Source of the DNA: Arthrobacter sp. D5-1
GTDB lineage: Bacteria > Actinomycetota > Actinomycetes > Actinomycetales > Micrococcaceae
Reading direction: 5' to 3'
DNA: 64,000 bases
Assembly: GCF_017357425.1 (NCBI RefSeq)
Contig: NZ_CP014571.1
Location: forward strand, 4,402,001-4,466,000
The position numbers and the translations under genes were made by a program. This document shows, piece after piece, positions 19,172 to 27,471 of the stretch (position 1 is the stretch's first letter; every line of letters begins with the position of its first letter). The notes beneath the pieces were generated by a model that ran no database searches, was not told the DNA's origin, and worked only from the letters and a program-made list of their open reading frames with translations.

Positions 19172-20071
19172 ATGACTGCCATCCAAACTGAAACTGCTGC
19201 CGCCGCCTCCCCGGAGACGACTGTGGAACACGTTCTCACCCTAGACTGCCCCGAAGGTCCGGGCATCGTGCACGCTGTGTCCGGCTTCCTGCTGGACCAC
19301 GGCTGCGACATCATCGACAACAAGCAGTTCGGCGATCGTGCCGAGGGCCACTTCTTCATGCGCGTCCATTTCGCGTCCGACGGCGATGCCTCCACGGTTG
19401 ATACCTTGCGGGAGGCCTTCGCCCCGGTGGGTGATAAGTACAGCATGAACTGGCAGTTGCAGCCCCAAGGGTACAAGCGACGTGTGCTGATCATGGTCTC
19501 CAAGTTTGGGCACTGCCTGAACGACCTCCTGTTCCGCGCACGGATCGGCGAACTGCCCATCGACGTGGTGGGCGTTGTGTCCAACCACACCGACCACCAG
19601 GGGTTGGCGGAGTGGCACGGGATCCCGTTCTTCCACGTTCCGGTCACCGCGGCTACCAAGCCGGACGCCGAGGGGCGTCTTCTGGAGATCATCGATGAAC
19701 TGGACGTTGAACTCATTGTCCTGGCCCGCTACATGCAGGTGCTCAGTGATGATCTGGCCCGCAAACTGGATGGCCGCGCGATCAACATCCACCACTCGTT
19801 CCTGCCCAGCTTCAAGGGTGCCAAGCCCTATCACCAGGCATACGCGCGTGGTGTGAAAACTGTGGGTGCCACCGCCCACTACGTGAATGGTGAGTTGGAT
19901 GAAGGTCCCATCATCGCCCAGCAGGTAGTGGAGGTGGACCACACGTTCGGGCCGGACGATCTCGTAGCCGCCGGCCGGGACACCGAATGCAAAGCCCTCA
20001 GCAACGCCGTTCGCTGGCACTGCGAGGGGCGGATCATCCTGAATGGGAACAGGACAATCGTGTTGAAATAG
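19172..20071 (+). CDS. purU: Formyltetrahydrofolate deformylase
   Basis: A 299-residue enzyme hydrolysing 10-formyl-THF to formate and THF. An N-terminal ACT domain (VLTLDCPEGPGIVHAVSGFL) is followed by a GART-like formyltransferase fold with NIHHSFLPSFKGAKPYHQAY and GATAHYVNGELDEGPIIAQ. GGAG lies eight bases before the ATG, two bases after the sdaA stop. In this operon it recycles THF that would be trapped by the methylene groups released from sarcosine. It is the last gene; a large hairpin follows. Confidence 0.96.
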   Translation: MTAIQTETAAAASPETTVEHVLTLDCPEGPGIVHAVSGFLLDHGCDIIDNKQFGDRAEGHFFMRVHFASDGDASTVDTLREAFAPVGDKYSMNWQLQPQGYKRRVLIMVSKFGHCLNDLLFRARIGELPIDVVGVVSNHTDHQGLAEWHGIPFFHVPVTAATKPDAEGRLLEIIDELDVELIVLARYMQVLSDDLARKLDGRAINIHHSFLPSFKGAKPYHQAYARGVKTVGATAHYVNGELDEGPIIAQQVVEVDHTFGPDDLVAAGRDTECKALSNAVRWHCEGRIILNGNRTIVLK

Positions 20072-20085
20072 GGCTTGCATACCCG

Positions 20086-20147
20086 ATTCGACGGCTTGCT
20101 GCGTGATAGATGGTTCCAACCATCCAACCCGCAGCGGGCCGTCGAAT
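20086..20147. terminator. Large two-level hairpin after purU
   Basis: ATTCGACGGC..GCTGCG pairs with CGCAGC..GCCGTCGAAT (18-base arms, one 2-base mismatch). An inner ATGGTT-CC-AACCAT hairpin forms the tip. There is no T-run. It probably ends the sarcosine operon and may also act on the opposing DUF456 gene. Confidence 0.6.
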
Positions 20148-20161
20148 TGGCGTTTAAGGGC

Positions 20162-20665
20162 TTAGCCGTTCACCGCGTTGATCCAAACGCCGATAATCCA
20201 CGTGCTCGCCGCGGCACACGCCAACCCGAACTCCACGAGGATCCCGATGCCCGTTGCCTTGAGCGCGGCACCACTGGATCGGACGGCTGTACGGAAGTCC
20301 CGCGTCCGTTGGACTTCGCTGAGCAGCAGCCCTACGGCAAACCCCACAAAGAGCCCCACTACGGGAATGACGAACATGCCCACCACGCCCAGCACCACGC
20401 CGATGAGCACCGACCGGTTGGGGATGCCGTGTTGCTTGAGCTTCCGTCCCGTGAGCACGGCACTGGCGGCCATACCGGCCACCACAAACACCATGCCGAT
20501 GGCGAAGATCACCCAGCCGAGTGCACCGGCGCCTCCCCAGATGGCCCAGGCCAGCAGGCTCGCACCGATGAGGATGCTGCCCGGGAGTACAGGAATGATG
20601 GTCCCGGCGACACCTACCGCAATGGCCAGGCCGCACAGGATGGTCACGATCAGTTCGGCGTTCAT
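20162..20665 (-). CDS. DUF456 membrane protein
   Basis: About 167 residues with four to five hydrophobic segments. The DUF456 pattern is visible in VGVAGTIIPVLPGSILIGASLL, split by the first loop, and in the glycine-rich FVIPVVGLFVGFAVGLLLSEV. The function of this family is unknown. An ATG is taken as the start; an in-frame GTG lies 18 bases upstream and cannot be ruled out, because the GAGGGG there sits very close to the ATG. The gene lies alone between the sarcosine operon and malic enzyme. Confidence 0.85.
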   Translation of the reverse strand: MNAELIVTILCGLAIAVGVAGTIIPVLPGSILIGASLLAWAIWGGAGALGWVIFAIGMVFVVAGMAASAVLTGRKLKQHGIPNRSVLIGVVLGVVGMFVIPVVGLFVGFAVGLLLSEVQRTRDFRTAVRSSGAALKATGIGILVEFGLACAAASTWIIGVWINAVNG

Positions 20666-20684
20666 GCCCCTCAGTCTATGCACA

Positions 20685-20749
20685 GCAACGCGGGGTCACT
20701 TATGGCCCCTTGAGCGCGCCATGGCGGCACGTAAGTGACCCCATGTTGC
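20685..20749. repeat. Palindromic element between DUF456 and malic enzyme genes
   Basis: GCAACGCGGGGTCACTTATG and CGTAAGTGACCCCATGTTGC are inverted copies with a few mismatches, 24 bases apart. The inner loop is GC-rich (GGCCCCTTGAGCGCGCCATG). It has the size and form of a REP-like or MITE-like element. No T-run is present and a separate terminator stands 14 bases further on, so it is not needed as a terminator. Confidence 0.55.
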
Positions 20750-20762
20750 CCCTTAACTACAA

Positions 20763-20803
20763 ACGACGGCGACGCTCCCCAGCACGGGAGGCGTCGCCGT
20801 CGT
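20763..20803. terminator. Terminator hairpin after malic enzyme gene
   Basis: ACGACGGCGACGC pairs with GCGTCGCCGTCGT and the stem continues inward with TCCC/GGGA. It lies 35 bases beyond the stop codon of the leftward malic enzyme gene. The same ACGACGGCGACC-type stem follows the DUF4383 gene near 5.96 kb. Confidence 0.8.
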
Positions 20804-20837
20804 CGGTCTTGCGGTTGAAACCGCTAGCGGGTAACCG

Positions 20838-22028
20838 CTATTCAGCCACGGCGGCAGCAACTGCCGCGGTGACGGCCGGTGCCACGCGGGCATCCAGCGG
20901 GCTCGGCACGATGTAGTCCGCGGAAAGGTCTTCAGCGGCCAGCTCAGCGATGGCGTTGGCTGCGGCGATCTTCATGGCGGGCGTGATGCGGCGGGCCTTG
21001 GCATCGAGTGCACCACGGAAGATTCCGGGGAAGGCCAGAACGTTGTTGATCTGGTTCGGGAAGTCGCTGCGACCGGTGGCAACAACGGCCGCGTACTTCT
21101 GGGCAACCTCAGGGAGAACTTCCGGGTCCGGGTTGGACAGCGCGAACACAATCGACTGATCGTTCATGAGCTTCAAGTGCTCTTCGTCCAACTTGGAGGA
21201 GGAGACGCCCACAAAGACGTCTGCGCCCGTCAGTCCCTCGCCCGGGCCGCCGGTGATGCCACGGGGGTTGGTGCGCTGGGCCATGCGGGCCTTGACGCTG
21301 CCGGGGTCTGCCGCAAGATCGGCACGGTCAGCGTTGACCACGCCCTTGGAGTCGAGCAGGATGACGTCCTTGATGCCAACAGCAAGAAGAATTTCGGCAA
21401 TGGCGATGCCGGCGGCGCCCGCACCGGAAACAACAACCTTGAGGCCGGCGAGTTCGCGCTGGGTCACCTTGGCGGCGTTGGTCAGGGCTGCAAGAACCAC
21501 GACGGCGGTGCCGTGCTGGTCATCGTGCATGACCGGGCAGTCGAGGGCTTCGATGAGGCGCTCTTCGAGTTCGAAGCAGCGGGGAGCGGAGATGTCTTCA
21601 AGGTTCACGGCGCCGAAGCTGGGGCGCAAGCGGACCAGGGTCTCAATGATCTCGTCCACGTTGGTGGTGTTGAGGACCAGCGGGATGGAGTCGAGGTCCC
21701 CGAAGGACTTGAACAGGGCAGACTTGCCTTCCATGACCGGCAGGGAGGCGCTGGGGCCGATGTTGCCGAGGCCAAGGACCGCGGTGCCGTCGCTGACCAC
21801 AACAACCAGGCGCTCGGCCCAGGTGTGGGTGCGGGCAAGCTCGGGGTTGGCGTGGATTGCGCGGCTGACCTGCGCGACTCCGGGGGTGTAGGCGATGGAA
21901 AGGTCGCGCTTGTTGTTCAGCGGCACGGTGCTGGAAATGGTCAGCTTGCCGCCTTCGTGGGCTGCGAAGATCTCTTCTTCGGTCAGTACCAGGGCGTCGT
22001 TGTCTGTAGCAATTGTCTCAATGGACAC
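20838..22028 (-). CDS. NAD(P)-dependent malic enzyme, short form
   Basis: A 396-residue cytoplasmic enzyme that oxidatively decarboxylates malate to pyruvate. SIAYTPGVAQVSRAI, VVSDGTAVLGLGNIGPSASLPVMEGK and the metal/active-site stretch CPVMHDDQHGTAVVVLAAL are diagnostic. The Rossmann motif VVSGAGAAGIAIAEILL binds the nicotinamide cofactor. It lacks the phosphotransacetylase domain of the long bacterial enzymes. It appears to be a single-gene unit with a 280-base leader. Cofactor preference cannot be assigned safely. Confidence 0.94.
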   Translation of the reverse strand: MSIETIATDNDALVLTEEEIFAAHEGGKLTISSTVPLNNKRDLSIAYTPGVAQVSRAIHANPELARTHTWAERLVVVVSDGTAVLGLGNIGPSASLPVMEGKSALFKSFGDLDSIPLVLNTTNVDEIIETLVRLRPSFGAVNLEDISAPRCFELEERLIEALDCPVMHDDQHGTAVVVLAALTNAAKVTQRELAGLKVVVSGAGAAGIAIAEILLAVGIKDVILLDSKGVVNADRADLAADPGSVKARMAQRTNPRGITGGPGEGLTGADVFVGVSSSKLDEEHLKLMNDQSIVFALSNPDPEVLPEVAQKYAAVVATGRSDFPNQINNVLAFPGIFRGALDAKARRITPAMKIAAANAIAELAAEDLSADYIVPSPLDARVAPAVTAAVAAAVAE

Positions 22029-22094
22029 GTCTTTGTCTCCTCAGGCTAGCCGTGGACCCACGGCATGGTTCGGGCAGGAACAGAACTGCTGTAG

Positions 22095-22116
22095 CGGACC
22101 AAGGATGGCTGGTCCG
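22095..22116. promoter_or_regulatory. Inverted repeat in the malic enzyme leader
   Basis: CGGACCA-AGGATGGC-TGGTCCG is a perfect 7-base inverted repeat about 70 bases before the malic enzyme start. It could be an operator or an mRNA hairpin. The remaining ~190 bases up to the TetR gene show no further structure apart from an AT-rich patch near 22.18-22.26 kb. Confidence 0.4.
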
Positions 22117-22309
22117 GCGTTGCTTCTGCAGGTAGGGGGCTGCTAGCCGCTTCGGTGTTTCCAGCCTAGGGAGCCTGAGGAGGTACAAGATTCAATACCA
22201 AGAGAGACGATTCGAGAGTAAAACGTTCAACCAGCTCCAATTGTGATCCACGTCATGCGAAAAACCGTGTTCAGAAGCCCTGCTGGTCTAGACCAGAGTC
22301 CACATTCCG

Positions 22310-22918
22310 TCATTCTCCGGTCAGCAGCGAGCAGGCTTTCTTCAGATCTTTTTCGGCTTCAAAGAGCGACAACCGTCGGCATCGAACGGCTTGGACAAGT
22401 CCACTAACGAGGTGGAGCAGGATCCTGGCACGCACGGAATCCTGGCCGGTGTCCTTGCTGAGCGAACCCACCACCTCCTCGGACAACGCATCGATCTCGC
22501 GCAGCAACTGTGCGGTGTCGTCGTCCTTGCCTGCAGGACGGATCAAACAGTGCTCCACCCCCGGCTGCATGACCCTCAGATGGAAGATTTCCATCATCAA
22601 ACCCGCGAGCGCGTGACCTTTACCTTCGCGGCGACGGACGCCATCCCGAAGCTCCCGCAGCTGCTGCCTGTACACGGCCAGCATCAGGTGGGCTGTGGAG
22701 GGAAAGTAGCGGTACAGCGTGCCGAGCGGGATATCAGCCCTGGCCGCGACGTCGGAAAGGCTCAACGTATCGAACTGCCTTTGGGCAAAACCCGCAGCAG
22801 TCTTCAGGATGCGGGCATAACGCAGCTGCTGCCGCGGGGTGGTGGGCGCGGCAGCCATACGGGGCAACCCCGTGGTCAGGTCAAGGGAATACGGTTCCAG
22901 TGAGTTTGAGGCGGGCAT
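22310..22918 (-). CDS. TetR-family transcriptional regulator
   Basis: A 202-residue regulator. After about 25 variable residues the helix-turn-helix region reads LRYARILKTAAGFAQRQFD, then LSLSDVAARADIPLGTLYRYFPS, split over residues 32-75. The C-terminal ligand domain has no recognisable effector signature. An internal ATG at residue 21 (MAAAPTTPRQQ) could be the true start. It is divergent from the first gene of the FG-GAP cluster with about 200 bases between, so control of that cluster is possible. An adjacent GGGTC-ATA-GACCC palindrome (22962-22974) is a candidate operator. Confidence 0.88.
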   Translation of the reverse strand: MPASNSLEPYSLDLTTGLPRMAAAPTTPRQQLRYARILKTAAGFAQRQFDTLSLSDVAARADIPLGTLYRYFPSTAHLMLAVYRQQLRELRDGVRRREGKGHALAGLMMEIFHLRVMQPGVEHCLIRPAGKDDDTAQLLREIDALSEEVVGSLSKDTGQDSVRARILLHLVSGLVQAVRCRRLSLFEAEKDLKKACSLLTGE

Positions 22919-23121
22919 TTCCGGCGATCTCTTGGCAGGCTGACAAGGAAGCGGCCGGCTGGGGTCATAGACCCTCGGCTGGCCGATCGCATCAATGATA
23001 CGGGAGCTATATGACCGTTTCCTGAGAGCTCTCCAGCCAAGAAAGCGCGCATGCCGCTCCCTGCCATTGGCGCTCCGCGCACATACACTGCAGGCAGGTC
23101 TGGATCACGGGAGGAACGCAT

Positions 23122-24249
23122 ATGGGGACATTTCGACGCCGGATGGCAGCAGCGCTGCTGACCGCAGCTGTGGCGGCCATGGCACTGAGTCCGCTCCCGG
23201 CGTCGGCCGCCCAAAGCAGCGGACCCGATCCCGTCCTCAGTGGAGAGGCGTTCGTCGGCGGCAAGCTCACCGTAGACATCGGCCCGTATACGTTCTACGG
23301 CTGCGGCGGCGGCAAGGGACCGGACTTCACCATCTACTGGACCAGGGACGGATTCCTGGTGGCCGGCGAGACAGCCCGGACTTACGCGCTGCAGCCCGAC
23401 GACACCGGGGCCCGGATGGCCGCCCATGTCACCGCCAGCAAGACGGCCTGCAGCGGCGATTCCCTGCACAGCGACGAAACCAAACCCGTGGGCGCCGCCA
23501 ACCGGGCGGCCGGGTTCACGGGCAGGAGCTACGAGTTGCTGGCCCGCGGCACCGACGGCGCCTTGCAACTCTACGGCCGCAAGGGAAGCGCATGGGAAGC
23601 GGCACGGACGGTGGGCTGGGGTTGGAACATCTTCAACCTGACCTTCTCGCCGGGCGACTTCAACGGCGACGGCAAGGGCGATGTGATCGCCAAGGACTCT
23701 GCAGGAACCCTGTATCTCTATGCCGGCGACGGAACCGGTGGATGGAAACCGGCACAGACCATTGGCAAGGGCTGGAACGTCTTCGACACGATCGTGAGCC
23801 CCGGAGACTTCAACGGCGATGGCCACAACGACGTCCTGGCCCGCGAACCCGGCGGCGCTCTTTACCTGTACCCGGGCAATGGTTCGGGGGGCTGGTTGGC
23901 GAGGACCGCCGTCGGGCAGGGCTGGCAGATGATGGATGCGCTGCTGACGCCGGGGGACTTCAACGGCGACGGCAACGTGGACGTACTGGCCCGGGACCGC
24001 AGCGGATATCTCTACTTCTACGGCGGCAACGGTGCCGGCGGATGGACGAGGTCATGGTTGATCGGGGTCGGCTGGAACACGCTGAAAGCAGCGGGTGCCG
24101 CCGGGGACTTCGACAATGACGGTTTCAACGATGTTTATGGCGTCGATCAGCAGGGTCGATTGGTGATCTACTACGGCAACGGGCGCACCGGATGGCGCGG
24201 GTCTGAGATCGCCGGTCATGGTTGGAACGGATTCACAGCGATCTTCTAG
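23122..24249 (+). CDS. Secreted FG-GAP repeat protein 1 of 7
   Basis: A 375-residue exported protein. A signal peptide with a cut near residue 30 (LPASAAQ) is followed by a short Ig-like module (about 38-125) that holds two Cys likely to form a disulfide (FYGCGGG and KTACSGD). The remainder is a propeller of five FG-GAP/VCBS units, each ending in a calcium-loop motif such as SPGDFNGDGKGDVIAKD or TPGDFNGDGNVDVLARD. Between these come LYLYPGNGSGGW-type strands. The chain ends GHGWNGFTAIF. There is no sortase signal or anchor. Such propellers bind proteins or glycans; no catalytic residues are seen. A TACACT box lies upstream and GGGAGGA precedes the ATG. Confidence 0.85.
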   Translation: MGTFRRRMAAALLTAAVAAMALSPLPASAAQSSGPDPVLSGEAFVGGKLTVDIGPYTFYGCGGGKGPDFTIYWTRDGFLVAGETARTYALQPDDTGARMAAHVTASKTACSGDSLHSDETKPVGAANRAAGFTGRSYELLARGTDGALQLYGRKGSAWEAARTVGWGWNIFNLTFSPGDFNGDGKGDVIAKDSAGTLYLYAGDGTGGWKPAQTIGKGWNVFDTIVSPGDFNGDGHNDVLAREPGGALYLYPGNGSGGWLARTAVGQGWQMMDALLTPGDFNGDGNVDVLARDRSGYLYFYGGNGAGGWTRSWLIGVGWNTLKAAGAAGDFDNDGFNDVYGVDQQGRLVIYYGNGRTGWRGSEIAGHGWNGFTAIF

Positions 24250-24280
24250 AGAAAACCCCTGCGCGGTAGAATTAGCCCCA

Positions 24281-24297
24281 TAAAGTCTGGGGAGGAC
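24281..24297 (+). promoter_or_regulatory. Possible hairpin enclosing the ribosome binding site of FG-GAP gene 2
   Basis: CCCC and GGGG flank ATAAAGTCT directly before the second FG-GAP gene; the GGGG belongs to the GGGGAGGA ribosome binding site. Pairing would hide that site. The stem is only four bases, so the effect may be slight. Confidence 0.3.
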
Positions 24298-24300
24298 ATC

Positions 24301-25449
24301 ATGAACGCACCAACGCGCCCTACGTCAGGTGTGCGCCGGGTGGTGGCTGGCATTGCAGCGGCGGTCGTCGCCGCACTCGCCTTCGCGCCGGCACCCGCCA
24401 TGGCAACCATGGATCCCTCGAATCCCGTGGTTCACGGTGCGCCCTTTGTTGGCTCAACACTCACGCTTGAAATCGATCCTGCTTCCTACCGTGGCTGCGG
24501 CGCCGCTGCCGGCCCGGACTACGGCATTTACTGGACCCGCGACGGCGTTCGAGCCCAGGACCACTGGGCGTGGTGGACCTATACGCTCGATGAGTCAGAT
24601 CGTGGCAAGACCATCGCAGCCCATGTCGTGGCCAGCCAGAATGGGTGCGAGCCGCTGGAAGTCTCCAGCGAAGAGACCGCCCCGATCTCCGCTTCCAACA
24701 GGGCGAACGGCTTCACCGGGCGCGGTGCTTTTGAGATACTCGCCCGCCGCACCGACGGCACCCTCATGATGTATCCGCGCGTCAACAACGCCTGGGAATC
24801 CGCCAGGACAGTGGGGCCGGGCTGGAACGGCTTCGGAACTGTGGTGTCCCCCGGCGACTTCAACGGCGACGGCGCCAACGACATCCTGGCCAAGGATTCG
24901 GCCGGCAATCTCTTCCTTTACGCGGGAACAGGCAACGGCGGTTTCCTCGCCGGGCGCCAGGTAGGCAGCGGCTGGAACGCCTTCAACTCGATCGTTTCCC
25001 CCGGCGACTTCAACGGCGACGGCACCAATGACCTCCTGGCCCGCGACGCCGGCGGCCTCCTCTACCTCTACCCGGGCAACGGAAACGGCGGCTGGCTTAC
25101 CCGCTCCGTGGTGGGCAGCGGATGGAACGTGGTCAACAAGATCATCACCCCCGGCGACTTCAACGGCGACCACAACGTGGACATCCTGGCACGCGACGCA
25201 GCTGGAGCCTTGCGCCTGTATAAGGGCAACGGCGCGGGAGGCTGGGCCGGTATGACGGTGGTCGGCCAAGGGTGGGGCGGCATGGCTACCATCGGCGCGG
25301 CCGGCGACATTGACGGCAACGGCAACGTGGACGTCTACGCGGTGGACGGCTCCGGCCAACTGCTCGCCTACTACGGCGACGGCGACGGCGGCTGGAACGG
25401 CGCCGGTGCCATCGGTTGGGGCTGGGGCGGTTTCAACGCAGTCTTCTAA
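24301..25449 (+). CDS. Secreted FG-GAP repeat protein 2 of 7
   Basis: A 382-residue close paralogue of the preceding protein. It has a signal peptide (cut near residue 35, PAMATMD) and the same Ig-like module with paired Cys (YRGCGAAAGPD and SQNGCEP) and IYWTRDG. Five propeller units follow with calcium loops SPGDFNGDGANDILAKD, SPGDFNGDGTNDLLARD, TPGDFNGDHNVDILARD and AAGDIDGNGNVDVYAVD. The C-terminus is GWGWGGFNAVF. GGGGAGGA precedes the ATG. It ends 15 bases before the third paralogue, so those two are almost surely co-transcribed. The extracellular role is unknown; adhesion or glycan binding is possible. Confidence 0.85.
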   Translation: MNAPTRPTSGVRRVVAGIAAAVVAALAFAPAPAMATMDPSNPVVHGAPFVGSTLTLEIDPASYRGCGAAAGPDYGIYWTRDGVRAQDHWAWWTYTLDESDRGKTIAAHVVASQNGCEPLEVSSEETAPISASNRANGFTGRGAFEILARRTDGTLMMYPRVNNAWESARTVGPGWNGFGTVVSPGDFNGDGANDILAKDSAGNLFLYAGTGNGGFLAGRQVGSGWNAFNSIVSPGDFNGDGTNDLLARDAGGLLYLYPGNGNGGWLTRSVVGSGWNVVNKIITPGDFNGDHNVDILARDAAGALRLYKGNGAGGWAGMTVVGQGWGGMATIGAAGDIDGNGNVDVYAVDGSGQLLAYYGDGDGGWNGAGAIGWGWGGFNAVF

Positions 25450-25464
25450 GACTTGGGGGATCTT

Positions 25465-27318
25465 ATGACATTTCATTCTTCCGCCTTGGCTTCCCGACGT
25501 CCGCTGCGGCTGGGTTTCCACCTCCTTCTGGCCATTCTCCTGTGCGCCGCCCTCGCCATCGCGGTTCCGCCGCCGGGTGCCAACGCAGCAGGACCGGCGC
25601 CGCTGCCTACCGTGGTGACGCGGACTTCACCCGCCACCGTGGTCCCCGGCAATACCATCTCCCTCTCCTTCACCCTGAGCGGGCCGGCCCGGGAAGTGGG
25701 ATTCGCGTTCGTCAACGAGGACACGCTGGAGCAGGCAATTCTCTATGGACCCACCAGCGCGGCTCCGGGACCATACAGTGCGCAGGCCAAGGTGCCGGTC
25801 AACGGAAGCGCGTTCAAACGCACGGGCCGGTACAAACTCCTCAGCGTCAACATTGTGCTTCCTGCGGGGCAGGGATCCGTGCGCTACGGCCGTGACGGAA
25901 ACATCCTCTTCCTGAGCCAAGGCCTCGACGCGCCAACGCAACGGCCCGGCGCCCTGGACGGCGTCGACTTCTCCGTCAACAACCCCAATTTCCCGCTCAT
26001 CGACAACCCCAATACCAAAACACCAGTGGTGTCCGGAGTGGCCCGCTACGACCAAGTACTAACCACTGACAACGGCACCTGGACCTACCCGCCCACTGGC
26101 TTCGCCTACCAGTGGCTGCGGAACGGCCAACCCATCGCCGGCGCTACCGTCAACAGCTACCGGGTAGCCGAAGCCGACCTGGATCAGACCCTGTCCGTCC
26201 GCGTCACGGCCACCCGGGCAGGGTACCGGGCTGTGTCGGCATCCTCCCTGCCGCTCACCCCCACCTCCCCCATTACCGCAACTGCCCCGGCGCTCCAAGG
26301 CAAGCTGACCGTGGGAGAAAAACTCACGGGTGCTTTCAGCGAGGGCAGCGTCTCCACCGGGACGGCCGGCGGCGCCGTCAGCGTGCGGTACGAATGGGTG
26401 CGGAACGGTACCCCGATCAACGGGGCCACCGCCAAAACCTACACGCTGACCGCTGCCGACCGTGGCGCCGTCGTCGGCTTCCGCGCAGTGGTCCAGGCCG
26501 GCAATCCAGCCACGGCCACTCGCCCGTTCACGGTGTACAGCCGCACTGTGGTGCGGAACAAAGCCCACACAGCAGGTTTCGACGCCGGTGCCTCCTTGGA
26601 CCTGTTCGCCCGGAACGCCGCGGCGAACCTTCTGCTCTACCCGACGGACGGCGCGGGACGATGGCAAGCGGCGAAGACCATCGGGTATGGCTGGGATGTT
26701 TTCGATCTCGTGTTCAACGCCGGCGACTTCAACGGCGACGGCTTCAACGACGTACTGGCCCGGGATGATGCCGGCACCCTGTTCCTCTATCCGGGCAACG
26801 GGACCGGCGGCTGGCTGCCGCGCAAGGAAGTCGGATGGGGCTGGGACATCTTTGACTCCGTCATCGCAGCCGGCGACTTCTCAGGGGACGGCGCCAACGA
26901 CCTCCTGGCCCGCACCCCTTCAGGAGCTCTGGTCCTCTACCCCGGGAACGGCGTGGGCGGTTTCCGCTCCCCCGGCGCAGTCGGCCAAGGTTGGGATGTC
27001 CTCAGCCAGGTCTTCTCCCCCGGCGATTTCGACGGTGACGGCAACCCCGACGTCATGGGCCGCGACAATGCCGGGAACCTCCGTCTCTACGGCGGCAACG
27101 GCAGCGGCGGCTGGACCACTGCACGGTCCATCGGCACAGGCTGGAACGTCATGTCGCGCATCGGCGGCGCAGGAGACTTCAACGGCGATGGATTAAACGA
27201 TGTCTGGGCCATCGACGCCTCGGGCCAGCTGAACATGTACTACGGCAGTGGCAGCGGCGGCTGGAAGGGCGCTGGCGTTGTTGGTTGGGGCTGGGGCGGA
27301 TTCACTGCGGTGTTCTAA
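25465..27318 (+). CDS. Secreted FG-GAP repeat protein 3 of 7, long form
   Basis: 617 residues; the ATG is chosen for the GGGGGA just upstream. Order: signal peptide (cut near 42, ANAAG); an N-terminal beta module (about 48-175) starting RTSPATVVPGNTISLSFTL and containing KLLSVNIVLPAGQG; two Ig-like domains (about 185-365) with YQWLRNGQPIAGATVNSYRV and YEWVRNGTPINGATAKTYTL; then a five-unit FG-GAP propeller to the end (GWGWGGFTAVF). Calcium loops are AGDFNGDGFNDVLARD, AGDFSGDGANDLLART, PGDFDGDGNPDVMGRD and AGDFNGDGLNDVWAID. The N-terminal beta module recurs in the fourth, fifth and sixth paralogues and I know no name for it. It lies 15 bases after the second paralogue. Confidence 0.85.
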   Translation: MTFHSSALASRRPLRLGFHLLLAILLCAALAIAVPPPGANAAGPAPLPTVVTRTSPATVVPGNTISLSFTLSGPAREVGFAFVNEDTLEQAILYGPTSAAPGPYSAQAKVPVNGSAFKRTGRYKLLSVNIVLPAGQGSVRYGRDGNILFLSQGLDAPTQRPGALDGVDFSVNNPNFPLIDNPNTKTPVVSGVARYDQVLTTDNGTWTYPPTGFAYQWLRNGQPIAGATVNSYRVAEADLDQTLSVRVTATRAGYRAVSASSLPLTPTSPITATAPALQGKLTVGEKLTGAFSEGSVSTGTAGGAVSVRYEWVRNGTPINGATAKTYTLTAADRGAVVGFRAVVQAGNPATATRPFTVYSRTVVRNKAHTAGFDAGASLDLFARNAAANLLLYPTDGAGRWQAAKTIGYGWDVFDLVFNAGDFNGDGFNDVLARDDAGTLFLYPGNGTGGWLPRKEVGWGWDIFDSVIAAGDFSGDGANDLLARTPSGALVLYPGNGVGGFRSPGAVGQGWDVLSQVFSPGDFDGDGNPDVMGRDNAGNLRLYGGNGSGGWTTARSIGTGWNVMSRIGGAGDFNGDGLNDVWAIDASGQLNMYYGSGSGGWKGAGVVGWGWGGFTAVF

Positions 27319-27411
27319 GCCGATTTTGGTTGAGTTTTGGGTTTGACTTGCGACACATTCCTGCAAATAACGATATTCCAAACCCAATAAGTGTTACCGG
27401 GATCACGGGGC

Positions 27412-27471
27412 TGTATTGTCATTTCAATTGGCCTCCACAGGCCGCTCTGGTCTGCACCATTTGGGGGAATC
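27412..27471 (+). promoter_or_regulatory. Conserved promoter/leader of FG-GAP gene 4
   Basis: TGTATTGTCA (a TANNNT-type -10 box) begins 60 bases before the TTG start. It is followed by TTCAATTG, a GGCCT-CCAC-AGGCC hairpin (27430-27443) and TTGGGGGAA as ribosome binding site. The same order recurs before paralogues 6 and 7. Confidence 0.55.
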
